DNA from: a bacterium | GTDB lineage: Bacteria; Armatimonadota; UBA5829 | Assembly (NCBI GenBank): GCA_021371935.1 | Contig: JAJFVF010000011.1 | Span: 1 to 64,000, forward strand | Direction: 5' to 3' | DNA length: 64,000 bases | In this document: positions 35,588 through 42,959 of the stretch, one piece after another | Numbering within the stretch: position 1 is the stretch's first letter | How the letters are laid out: each line of letters begins with the position of its first letter | Position numbers and translations under genes: made by a program | The notes under the pieces: generated by a model | Databases searched by the model: none | The model's input: the letters and a program-made list of their open reading frames with translations, nothing else | Told to the model about the DNA's origin: nothing

Positions 35588-37732
35588 CTAGTCGATTATC
35601 CCCTCGATTATCTGCGCGCTGTGACACACTTTAACTCCACTGCCTCGCGCAGCCAACCCGCCCCGTATCTGCATAATGCATCCAGGGCAGTCCGTGACAA
35701 GCGTTTTCGCGCCGGTCTCTTCTATACATTTAATTTTGCGATCGAGTATTGCCGAGGATATTCCCGACTGCTTGACGGCGTAACTGCCTGCAAACCCGCA
35801 GCACTGGTCGGCCTTCTCCATCTCGACAATCTCCATCCCCGTGCTTTTTATCAGCTCTCTTGAGCAGATGGATGTGCCAAGTCCCCTCACCTGGTGACAT
35901 GGATCGTGATATGTCAACTTGCCGTCGAGCTTCTTTTCTATCTTGAGCCCAAGTATCTGGATCGCAAATGACGAAAAGTCATATACCTTATCCAATAGAG
36001 CCTTCGCACGTTCTTCCCATTCGGTACCCGCCAAAAGCTCTGGATACTTTTCCTTGAGCATAATCGCGCATGTCGGGCATCCGGTCACGATATATTCGGG
36101 CGATCCGATCTCCATCGCTGCAATATTGCTGATGGCAAGCTCCTTGGCAGTTTTCTGGTCGCCTATATAAAACGCCGGTGCTCCACAGCAGCATTGAGAA
36201 TGTGGGAAGAAAGTCCTCACGTCACTCTTACCCAGCACATTCCATATGGCCTGTCCGATATCTGGGTAGACAAAGTCGAGCATGCATCCTGCATAGAGCC
36301 CGACACTCATCTTTCCCGACTTGGACGATTCCTCCGGCAATATCTCTCTTAAAAACTGCTTTGCAAGACCGGGCATCTTCCTCGAAGTTCCAAGCGCAAA
36401 GCCGATGGGGAAGTCCTTGAGCAGTCCGTCTCCGCCGACAAACGGCACTTGCATACTTCGCGCCATCGCAAGAACTGATATGAACTTATCTGGCTGCTTG
36501 AGCATAGTCATTGGGATTTGAGAAGTGGCGTTCAACCCATGTTTATCGACCAGCCGCTTTCTCAGTTCAAGCACCATGGATGGTGTGTCGATCTTGGACG
36601 GGCATATACTCGTGCAGTAACCACATCCCGTGCAGAGTCCGATAGTGTCTTGAGTCGAATCCAAATCGCGGTGAAATGCAGTCAGCACCGACCCGATCCC
36701 ACCCATATAAGCGTTGCCGTAAGCATGTCCACCTATGGAGTTATACGCGGGGCACATATTCAGGCATGCGCCGCATTTGATGCAATAAAGCGCCTCCCTG
36801 CAGGTCTCGTCTGCAGCCATAGCCTTTCTACCATTGTCTACAAAGATTATATGCAGCTCCCTGGGACCATGGACTCCAAGTGCGAGAGTCTTTTCGATAT
36901 CTGTGGTGCGGCTGGGTCCGGTTATGAACGAGACATAAGCCGTCTGCTTTTGAGCCGTGCCGTTTTTTGATAGTGTCTTGAGGATGGCGTTCGCGTCGTC
37001 CATAGTCTCGACCAGCTTCTCATATCCGACAATCGCGACATGTATCGGCGGCAGCGTGGAGACCAGCCGACCATTGCCTTCATTGGTGACCAATACGATC
37101 CCGCCCGTCTCGGCAATGGCTATATTTGCGCCTGTGATGCCCATATCCGCTTCGATGAAGGCTTTGCGAAGCTGCACTCTCGCCACATCTACGAGTTTGC
37201 GCACATCCGCATCCTGATGCTCACCAGTCACTTTCGAGAAAAGCTCTGCAATCTGTTCTCGGGTCTTGTGAACTGCGGGCTGTGTGAAATGCGAGGGCTT
37301 TTCTTTGGCGAGCTGGATGATCCATTCGCCCAGGTCAGTCTCAGTGACGTCGATCCCTGCTTCCTGGAGTCTTGGGTTGAGTTCGATCTCTTCTGTGAGC
37401 ATCGACTTGGACTTGACGATCTTCCTGACCCCATGCTCACGTGCCAATTCGAGCACGATCCGCACAGCCTCCGCGCCGTCAACAGCCTCATGTACAACAG
37501 CCGACACACCTTCAGCGCTTTTTTTGAACCTAGTAAAGAGGTCATCTATATTACTCACGCATCGCTCTTTAAGCGCACGGACTTCACTTTGTGACCCAGC
37601 GGCATCGAAGTCTTTCATCACCTCGACGCGAGCCTTATCGTATGTCACAGCCGCACGTTCGAGTGCAGTCTGAAGCTGCCCATCCTTCAGAGCTTTCTTA
37701 ACTTGCCTTTTATGTGCCCTTGATTCTCCCAA
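35588..37732 (-). CDS. LutB-LutA fusion, iron-sulfur lactate-oxidation type protein
   Basis: A 714-residue protein. Residues about 50-290 are a LUD (DUF162) domain. Next is a ferredoxin-type pair, CIKCGACLNMCPAYNSIGGH and CTGCGYCTSICP. The C-terminal half has two cysteine-rich CCG segments: GLYAGCMLDFVYP...CCCGAPAF and DPCHQVRGLG...DQCCGFAGSYAV. LutB and LutA are normally separate subunits of the L-lactate (or related hydroxyacid) oxidation complex feeding electrons to quinone. Here they are joined, with no LutC. Start TTG with GAGGTGGA upstream. It heads the menaquinone operon, consistent with a quinone-linked dehydrogenase. Confidence 0.8.
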   Translation of the reverse strand: MGESRAHKRQVKKALKDGQLQTALERAAVTYDKARVEVMKDFDAAGSQSEVRALKERCVSNIDDLFTRFKKSAEGVSAVVHEAVDGAEAVRIVLELAREHGVRKIVKSKSMLTEEIELNPRLQEAGIDVTETDLGEWIIQLAKEKPSHFTQPAVHKTREQIAELFSKVTGEHQDADVRKLVDVARVQLRKAFIEADMGITGANIAIAETGGIVLVTNEGNGRLVSTLPPIHVAIVGYEKLVETMDDANAILKTLSKNGTAQKQTAYVSFITGPSRTTDIEKTLALGVHGPRELHIIFVDNGRKAMAADETCREALYCIKCGACLNMCPAYNSIGGHAYGNAYMGGIGSVLTAFHRDLDSTQDTIGLCTGCGYCTSICPSKIDTPSMVLELRKRLVDKHGLNATSQIPMTMLKQPDKFISVLAMARSMQVPFVGGDGLLKDFPIGFALGTSRKMPGLAKQFLREILPEESSKSGKMSVGLYAGCMLDFVYPDIGQAIWNVLGKSDVRTFFPHSQCCCGAPAFYIGDQKTAKELAISNIAAMEIGSPEYIVTGCPTCAIMLKEKYPELLAGTEWEERAKALLDKVYDFSSFAIQILGLKIEKKLDGKLTYHDPCHQVRGLGTSICSRELIKSTGMEIVEMEKADQCCGFAGSYAVKQSGISSAILDRKIKCIEETGAKTLVTDCPGCIMQIRGGLAARGSGVKVCHSAQIIEGIID

Positions 37733-37856
37733 TTAATCCACCTCAGCACTAATTATCCTACCCTGTCAGCCGTCAGTCAAGCCGCGTTCTAGGGTGCATT
37801 CCTTATTAGAGAAGTGAGTCAGCCTATGTCATTCCCGCGTTGACGACGACCATGCC

Positions 37857-37881
37857 GGGAGGGCGAGGCTCCTGCCGAGCC
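37857..37881 (+). repeat. Family A repeat
   Basis: GGGAGGGCGAGGCTCCTGCC core, preceded by a half copy of family D (GTCATTCCCGCG, about 37828), in the gap between the divergent LutBA and DUF167 genes. Confidence 0.8.
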
Positions 37882-37971
37882 TTATTTGCTTTCGTAAACT
37901 GTTTCGCATGTCACGCAGTAGGCTCAACCATGGTAAACTATATGCCGGACACATTCAAGGAGATACTCACC

Positions 37972-38235
37972 ATGCCCGATACAACTCTCAAGCTCCATGT
38001 AATCCCGCGCGGCTCCAAGAATGAGATCACCGGCTGGCGTGATGACATTTTGTGCATAAAAATCACTGCGCCGCCAGTCGAGGGCGCAGCCAACGCAGCA
38101 ATCGTGAAGTTTATGGCCGACGCATTGAAGATCAGAAAGAGCCAGATCGAGCTTATATCGGGTGAAAAGAGCCGTGAGAAGGTGATAAGAATAACGGGTC
38201 TGTCCGAAGCGGATATTCATAGTCGATTGAAATAG
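37972..38235 (+). CDS. DUF167 (YggU-family) protein
   Basis: An 87-residue protein of the UPF0235/DUF167 family: LKLHVIPRGSKNEITGW, LCIKITAPPVEGAANAAIVK, then KIRKSQIELISGEKSREKVI. The family is small, conserved and of unknown function. AAGGAG lies 8 bp before the ATG at 37972; longer readings would run into a family A repeat and are rejected. Confidence 0.9.
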   Translation: MPDTTLKLHVIPRGSKNEITGWRDDILCIKITAPPVEGAANAAIVKFMADALKIRKSQIELISGEKSREKVIRITGLSEADIHSRLK

Positions 38236-38383
38236 GTGTTGACAGACCTAATTTTGCGGGGTAAGATAATTTAGATATTTAGCTAAATAGCGTAATATTG
38301 TCAGTCAAAAAGTGAGAAATTCTGGCAGGATCACAAGCATGCAGTGCGAACATATTACTCAACCCATAAAGGAGGTCTGCTTA

Positions 38384-39688
38384 ATGAAAAATCTAGCGAT
38401 TGCGATGTTGATCTTCCTGACTTGTGCCATCAGCGGCTGTGCCCAGGATAAGCAATCAGTTTCGGCAAAAGAGTTCGTCTCGCAGCTTGCAAAAGGCGAT
38501 TTCACAGCCGCCACCGGCAATTTCGATCCACAAATGAAGGCCGCTGCTTCTCCCGACAGGCTCAAGGAGATATGGGATTCGCTGGTCGCACAATATGGTC
38601 CGTTCAAGAATCAAGTGCGGATGCGCAAAGACAAACTGGGAGCCTATGACGTAGTATACGTAACCTGCCAGTTCGAGAGGTACAAAACTGATCTTAAAGT
38701 CGTATTCGACAGCGAGGGCAGGATAAGCGGGCTGTGGATTGTGCCGACTCCTAATGACGATGCGTTCAAGACTCCGGCCTATGTCAAACCCGGAAGATTT
38801 AGGGAGCAGGATGTAATTGTCAGATCAGCTGAATGGAAGCTGCCGGGTATACTTGCCATGCCCGGCGGCAAAGGTCCATTTCCCGCGGTTGTATTGGTGC
38901 ATGGGTCCGGTCCCAACGACCGTGATGAGACGATAGGTTCAAACAAGCCGTTCAAGGACATTGCGCAGGGTCTGGCCTCAAGTGGCATAGCCGCCCTGCG
39001 CTATGACAAGAGAACGAAAGCACACCCGGCCGATATGGCCAAAATAAAGGACTTGACTGTAAAGGAGGAGGTGATCGACGATGCCCTGGCAGCCGTATCT
39101 CTTCTCAGAAAGACAAATGGGATCGATGCTGGGAGAATATACGTCCTGGGTCACAGTCTGGGCGGCATGCTCATTCCAAGGATCGGCGCAAGGGACCCAA
39201 AGATAGCCGGGCTCATCTCACTGGCTGGCTGCACCAGACCGTTGGAGGATGTAATCGTCGAGCAGATGACCTACCTGCTCTCTCTCGACAAAAACACTCT
39301 CGAGTCCAAAAAGAATGCCAAGCTCGACGAAGTCAAGAGGCAGGCCGCACAGGTGAAGAGTGCCGGTGCGTCGAGTGGAATGATATTCGGTGTGCCGCCA
39401 AGTTATTGGATCGATCTGAGGGGATACGACCCTCCGCACTCAGCAAAAATGCTTGCAGCGCCCATGTTTATCCTACAGGGAGGCAGGGACTATCAGGTCA
39501 CTACTGTGGACTTCTCGCGCTGGAAATCAGCTTTATCGAGTAAGAAAAATACGACTTTCAAGCTCTATCCCGATCTAAATCACTTGTTTATGAAAGGCAG
39601 CGGCAAAAGTACTCCGCAGGAATATGAAGTACCTGGGCACGTCTCTGAAGAAGTAATAGATGATATTGCGGCATGGGTCAAAAGATAG
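38384..39688 (+). CDS. Lipoprotein: DUF3887-like domain plus alpha/beta hydrolase
   Basis: A 434-residue exported lipoprotein (lipobox AISGC). Residues about 25-125 are a DUF3887-like domain (FVSQLAKGDFTAATGNFDPQ, VYVTCQFERYKTDLKVVFD). The rest is an alpha/beta hydrolase: oxyanion segment HGSGPNDRDETIGSNKPF, nucleophile elbow GHSLGGM, likely Asp in QGGRDYQV and His in DLNHLFM. This pairing is known in secreted esterase-like enzymes of unknown substrate. AAAGGAGGT precedes the ATG. The next gene, 7 bp downstream, repeats the DUF3887-like domain, so the two are co-transcribed and probably related in role. Confidence 0.85.
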   Translation: MKNLAIAMLIFLTCAISGCAQDKQSVSAKEFVSQLAKGDFTAATGNFDPQMKAAASPDRLKEIWDSLVAQYGPFKNQVRMRKDKLGAYDVVYVTCQFERYKTDLKVVFDSEGRISGLWIVPTPNDDAFKTPAYVKPGRFREQDVIVRSAEWKLPGILAMPGGKGPFPAVVLVHGSGPNDRDETIGSNKPFKDIAQGLASSGIAALRYDKRTKAHPADMAKIKDLTVKEEVIDDALAAVSLLRKTNGIDAGRIYVLGHSLGGMLIPRIGARDPKIAGLISLAGCTRPLEDVIVEQMTYLLSLDKNTLESKKNAKLDEVKRQAAQVKSAGASSGMIFGVPPSYWIDLRGYDPPHSAKMLAAPMFILQGGRDYQVTTVDFSRWKSALSSKKNTTFKLYPDLNHLFMKGSGKSTPQEYEVPGHVSEEVIDDIAAWVKR

Positions 39689-39695
39689 GAGACAT

Positions 39696-40511
39696 ATGAT
39701 GCTAAAGCGATTTGCAATTATACTTGTGGTGACTTTCATTCTGCTTGCAGCGACAAGCACATTTGCAGCCCAGATACACACTGCAGCGGCGACCGGTGAT
39801 GTGGCCACGGTTGAAAAGCTGGTTAAAGCCGATCCAAACATAGTCAATTTGAAGGACGATGACGGCGCGACACCACTGCACCATGCAGCCGCCAAGGGTC
39901 AACTTGCAATAGTGAAGCTGCTTATTGCTGATAAGGCCGATGTCAACGCGCAAAAGAAAGACGGCGTCACTGCCTTGCATGTCGCTGCCGCATTGGGTTA
40001 TAAAGATGTGGTTGTCGCACTGCTGGATGCCAAGGCGGACGCCTGTGCTGTGGATAAAAAAGGCCGCACTCCTCTTTCGATAGCCAAAGCGGGCGGCAAA
40101 GTCGAGATCGAGAATATTATAAGGGAGCGCATCGGCAAGACTCCCGCTGCCAATCTGAATATCCCTCAGCCCCCGCCTCCTCCTATTACTGCCGCGAATG
40201 ATAAGGACATCAAAACTCTTGCTGAGGAGTTTATCGATCACATTTCCAAAGGTGAATACTCTGCCGCAACCAACTATTTGGACAGCAAAATGAAGTCTGC
40301 ACTGTCACCATCCATGCTTTCCGAGGTATGGCAAGTCACACAGTCCCAGGTCGGCGCCTATAAAGGCCGCATTAAGACCAGGACCGACAAGATTCAGGGC
40401 TTTGATGCTGTCTTTGTGACCTGCCAGTTTGAGAATATCACTCTCGACGCGCAGATAGCGTTCGACTCATCAAAGCAGATTTCAGGCTTCTATACGGTTA
40501 AACCCCACTGA
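39696..40511 (+). CDS. Secreted ankyrin-repeat protein with DUF3887-like domain
   Basis: A 271-residue protein with a signal peptide ending STFAAQ. Three to four ankyrin repeats follow (DDGATPLHHAAAKGQLAIVK, KDGVTALHVAAALGYKDVVV, KKGRTPLSIAKAGGKVEIEN), then a Pro-rich linker. The C-terminal DUF3887-like domain (LAEEFIDHISKGEYSAATNY, DAVFVTCQFENITLDAQIAF) is homologous to the N-terminal domain of the preceding hydrolase. AGGAGA precedes the start. Exported ankyrin proteins usually bind partners; here a complex with the hydrolase is a natural inference. Confidence 0.8.
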   Translation: MMLKRFAIILVVTFILLAATSTFAAQIHTAAATGDVATVEKLVKADPNIVNLKDDDGATPLHHAAAKGQLAIVKLLIADKADVNAQKKDGVTALHVAAALGYKDVVVALLDAKADACAVDKKGRTPLSIAKAGGKVEIENIIRERIGKTPAANLNIPQPPPPPITAANDKDIKTLAEEFIDHISKGEYSAATNYLDSKMKSALSPSMLSEVWQVTQSQVGAYKGRIKTRTDKIQGFDAVFVTCQFENITLDAQIAFDSSKQISGFYTVKPH

Positions 40512-40824
40512 TTTAGTAATTGGTATTTAGTATTGATTATTTCAATACCAGTCATTCTGAGCTTGTAATCCGAATTGCAGAATTTTATTTGTAAAGATGT
40601 AGCTGCAATTCGGATTAGCCAAGAATCTGCTTTGAACCATTCTTAGATATCTGATCGTCCGGGGTATTCCTGCCCCGGACGTATCTTGCGAGGGGCATTC
40701 TTGCCCCGGCATCTGGCCATAAGTTGATTGTAAGTTGAGATAAGTCTGTTCCCTCTCCTGGGGGAGAGGGCATCTGATTCAGTATATCTTATTTTATATT
40801 GATTATTTGCTATCCTGATATGCC
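40512..40824. repeat. Composite repeat island 2
   Basis: A gene-free stretch of dispersed elements: family B word; family I (GTCATTCTGAGC...GAATCTGCTTTGAACCATTC) split by a 52-bp hairpin at 40566-40617; family E palindrome at 40652-40681 followed by a shorter GGGGCATTCTTGCCCC copy; family J (CCCTCTCCTGGGGGAGAGGG, about 40751-40770); and a final family B word. Confidence 0.75.
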
Positions 40825-41199
40825 CTATATTGCTCTTCCGACCAGCACCCCGCCGATCAGCGCCACCAGTCCCAACAGCACCTGTCCGGCCACGTTGCCC
40901 AAGGCATGAAGCCACTGTTGAGAGTGAAGCAGCTTTGCCGTATCGAACGCGAATGTGGAGAATGTGGTGAATGCGCCCATAAACCCAACGAGCAGTATGG
41001 TGCGTGTTTCGTGGCTGAGATTGAGCCTGGACTGCGCCGATGCATATAACAGCCCGAAGAAGAAACTGCCCGCGATATTGACGGCAAATGTCCCGAGTGG
41101 GATCGGACCGCCTTTGAGTTTTCCTGCCAGTTCGCACAGGGCATAACGGCTGAGAGTGCCGCATGCGCCAGCGAGCGACAGCCACAAGACCTTGGCCAT
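40825..41199 (-). CDS. crcB: Fluoride ion channel CrcB/Fluc
   Basis: A 124-residue four-helix membrane protein. CrcB exports fluoride as a dual-topology dimer. Motifs are AGACGTLSRYAL, GTFAVNIAGSFFFGLLYA (with the conserved Asn) and GFMGAFTTFSTFAFD (the Phe-box/TTFSTF signature). The start at 41199 is chosen because GGGAGG lies about 10 bp upstream and because longer readings would run through the fluoride riboswitch. Confidence 0.92.
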   Translation of the reverse strand: MAKVLWLSLAGACGTLSRYALCELAGKLKGGPIPLGTFAVNIAGSFFFGLLYASAQSRLNLSHETRTILLVGFMGAFTTFSTFAFDTAKLLHSQQWLHALGNVAGQVLLGLVALIGGVLVGRAI

Positions 41200-41228
41200 T
41201 GGATACATGCCTCCCGCAATGTCGGTCA

Positions 41229-41281
41229 TTGTAGGAGTCATCATCCCGTCCGGGCAGTTACGGCGGACCCCATCGCCGATA
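41229..41281 (-). promoter_or_regulatory. Fluoride riboswitch (crcB motif)
   Basis: Read on the minus strand, the leader has GGCGATGGGGTCCGCC, then GTAACTGCC, a short GC hairpin, and GGGATGATGACTCCTAC. This matches the fluoride riboswitch consensus (GGCGATGG...GCC...AAC.GCC...GATGACTCCTAC) closely. It lies 30 bp upstream of crcB, its classic target. The product of crcB removes fluoride, so the switch turns the gene on when fluoride rises. Confidence 0.92.
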
Positions 41282-41282
41282 T

Positions 41283-41291
41283 ATTATACCA
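41283..41291 (-). promoter_or_regulatory. Extended -10 promoter of crcB
   Basis: TGGTATAAT on the minus strand: a perfect TATAAT with the TGn extension. Transcription would start about at the first base of the riboswitch. No good -35 is seen, as usual for extended -10 promoters. Confidence 0.65.
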
Positions 41292-41336
41292 TAAAGCCGG
41301 CGAGCATTTCTTCTCGACTTAGCCGCACAAAACACG

Positions 41337-41342
41337 TACAAT
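41337..41342 (+). promoter_or_regulatory. Possible -10 box of the hydE-like gene
   Basis: TACAAT, overlapped by TATAAT at 41342-41347, with TCGACT 17 bp upstream at 41314-41319. It lies 46 bp before the chosen start at 41388. Confidence 0.4.
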
Positions 41343-41387
41343 ATAATCATGCAAAATAACGGCTTTACAGGTGCTGATATGGGTTTG

Positions 41388-42440
41388 GATGCAATCATAG
41401 ACAAATGCATAGGGTCTGGAGATTTGTCCAGAGATGATATAGTTTATCTGCTAAACCTGGACAACAAACAGCATACCGACCGCCTTTTGAAAGCCGCGGA
41501 CCAGGTCCGCAAATCATGCTGCGGTGATGACGTCCAGATCAGGGCACTTGTAGAGTTTTCAAATATATGCACGCGCCAGTGCAATTACTGCGGCCTACGT
41601 TCGCCAAATGACAATGTCACCCGCTATAGAATGCCACCGGACGAGATAGTCGACCTTGCCGCAAGACTGAGCGAGAAGGGTCTGCGGACCATAGTGATGC
41701 AGTCGGGTGAGGACCCATACTACACCGGCGAGATCATTGCCGATATCGTACGCCGGATCAAGTCTTCAATGGATATGGCAGTCACACTGTGTGTAGGCGA
41801 GAGGACTTATGAGGATTACAAGCTCTGGAAGGAAGCCGGTGCCGACAGATACCTGCTCAGGCATGAGGCAGCCAACTGCGAGCTGTATCGGCAGCTCCAC
41901 CCGGACAGCGATTATGACAACCGCATGCGCTGCATCAAGTGGCTGCGCGAGCTAGGATACCAGACGGGGGTGGGGTGCATGGTCGGCGCTCCGGGTCAGA
42001 GTGTCGAGCATCTGGCGGATGATATTGAGTTTTTCAAGGATTTCCAACCGGATATGATCGGCATCGGGCCTTTTATACCGCATCCTGAGACACCATATGC
42101 AGACATACTTGGCGGGACAGTCGAGATGACTCTGAAGATGGTCGCGCTTGCCCGGATAGTGACTCGGAATGCACTGCTGCCTGCCACGACGGCTATCGGC
42201 TCGATAGAGGAGATGGGGCGCGAGATGGCCCTGGAGGCGGGTGCGGATGTCGTGATGCCCAACTATACCCCTCTCAAATACCGCGAGAATTATGAGATAT
42301 ACCCCAACAAGCGCTGCATATCGGAGGACCCGGAGCAGTGCCACTCCTGCATGCGGTTGAGGATTCAGGCAATAGGGCGCACGGTCTCCACTGACTACGG
42401 CCACTCGCGCAAGAACGCGATAAAATCAGAGTTTTGCTAA
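41388..42440 (+). CDS. hydE: HydE-type radical SAM protein
   Basis: A 350-residue radical SAM enzyme very like [FeFe]-hydrogenase maturase HydE. IRALVEFSNICTRQCNYCGL-R carries the cluster cysteines 64, 68 and 71. Other HydE marks are IVMQSGEDPYY, GADRYLLRHEAAN, MVGAPGQSVEHLADDI, GIGPFIPHPETP, VALARIVTRNALLPATTAIG and VVMPNYTP. HydE helps build the diiron dithiolate ligand. No hydF, hydG or hydrogenase gene is in the window. The start at 41388 has AGGTG upstream and gives the normal family length; an ATG at 41349 is possible. Confidence 0.85.
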   Translation, partial: DAIIDKCIGSGDLSRDDIVYLLNLDNKQHTDRLLKAADQVRKSCCGDDVQIRALVEFSNICTRQCNYCGLRSPNDNVTRYRMPPDEIVDLAARLSEKGLRTIVMQSGEDPYYTGEIIADIVRRIKSSMDMAVTLCVGERTYEDYKLWKEAGADRYLLRHEAANCELYRQLHPDSDYDNRMRCIKWLRELGYQTGVGCMVGAPGQSVEHLADDIEFFKDFQPDMIGIGPFIPHPETPYADILGGTVEMTLKMVALARIVTRNALLPATTAIGSIEEMGREMALEAGADVVMPNYTPLKYRENYEIYPNKRCISEDPEQCHSCMRLRIQAIGRTVSTDYGHSRKNAIKSEFC

Positions 42441-42490
42441 AACGAACTGAGCGTGAAATCTAAGATTTTGAGCGTGGGGAGTTCGTTTTT
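42439..42490 (+). terminator. Probable terminator of hydE
   Basis: AAAACGAACT pairs with AGTTCGTTTT across a 31-nt loop that has its own small AAATC/GATTT hairpin, and ends in a run of T. It begins at the hydE stop. Confidence 0.6.
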
Positions 42491-42491
42491 A

Positions 42492-42564
42492 CGCATTATT
42501 CACAAGAAGTGTGAATAATGCTCTCGGAGCCCGTATTATGCGTTTCCCGCATAATACGGGTTAG
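42492..42564 (+). repeat. Double-hairpin repeat, family F
   Basis: CATTATTCACA with TGTGAATAATG, followed by CCGTATTATGCG with CGCATAATACGG. It is the most complete copy of the family. The remainder of the gap to 42959 has no gene; a GTTCGTTTCGGGAAC word lies at 42860-42874. Confidence 0.75.
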
Positions 42565-42859
42565 CTGCTTTTTTTATATCAACATTTCTATCCTCTCACG
42601 AAAACACGAAATGGTGAAAGCACGAAAGAGTTAATCATCAGCCAGAATATCCTCCCATAATTATAAGACAACAACCAAGGCAAAATGTAATGACATGGCC
42701 GGTATATTTCAGCTAAAAGGCGTTCACTAATAGTGAATAGGTCGGAATTTGCCTTTTGGTAGGCTGTGATATGACATGAATGTACGAAACGAATCTCTGA
42801 ATATTGACAAGTGCACTGACCGTGGATAGAATACTGGTGAGGTTGTTGATTTTAGGTTA

Positions 42860-42874
42860 GTTCGTTTCGGGAAC
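42860..42874 (+). repeat. Left 15-bp inverted repeat of the Argonaute cassette
   Basis: GTTCGTTTCGGGAAC, present in exact inverted form at 45912-45926. The two copies bracket the TIR-APAZ and Argonaute genes. The right copy overlaps a local palindrome (GTTTCGGGAA with TTCCCGAAAC, 45899-45922). Confidence 0.7.
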
Positions 42875-42959
42875 AAGTTTCTCACCGACTTTTTCTTTTT
42901 TCATTATTTGCTAATGAAACTGAAATATCTGTGTGGTTATCTTGCTGAGAAGCTTAGGC

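Noticed and set aside
36518-36970. Long antisense open frames inside the LutBA, purL, mqn and FAD oxidoreductase genes
   Set aside because: They have no ribosome binding sites or recognisable motifs and are explained by codon bias of the real genes on the other strand.
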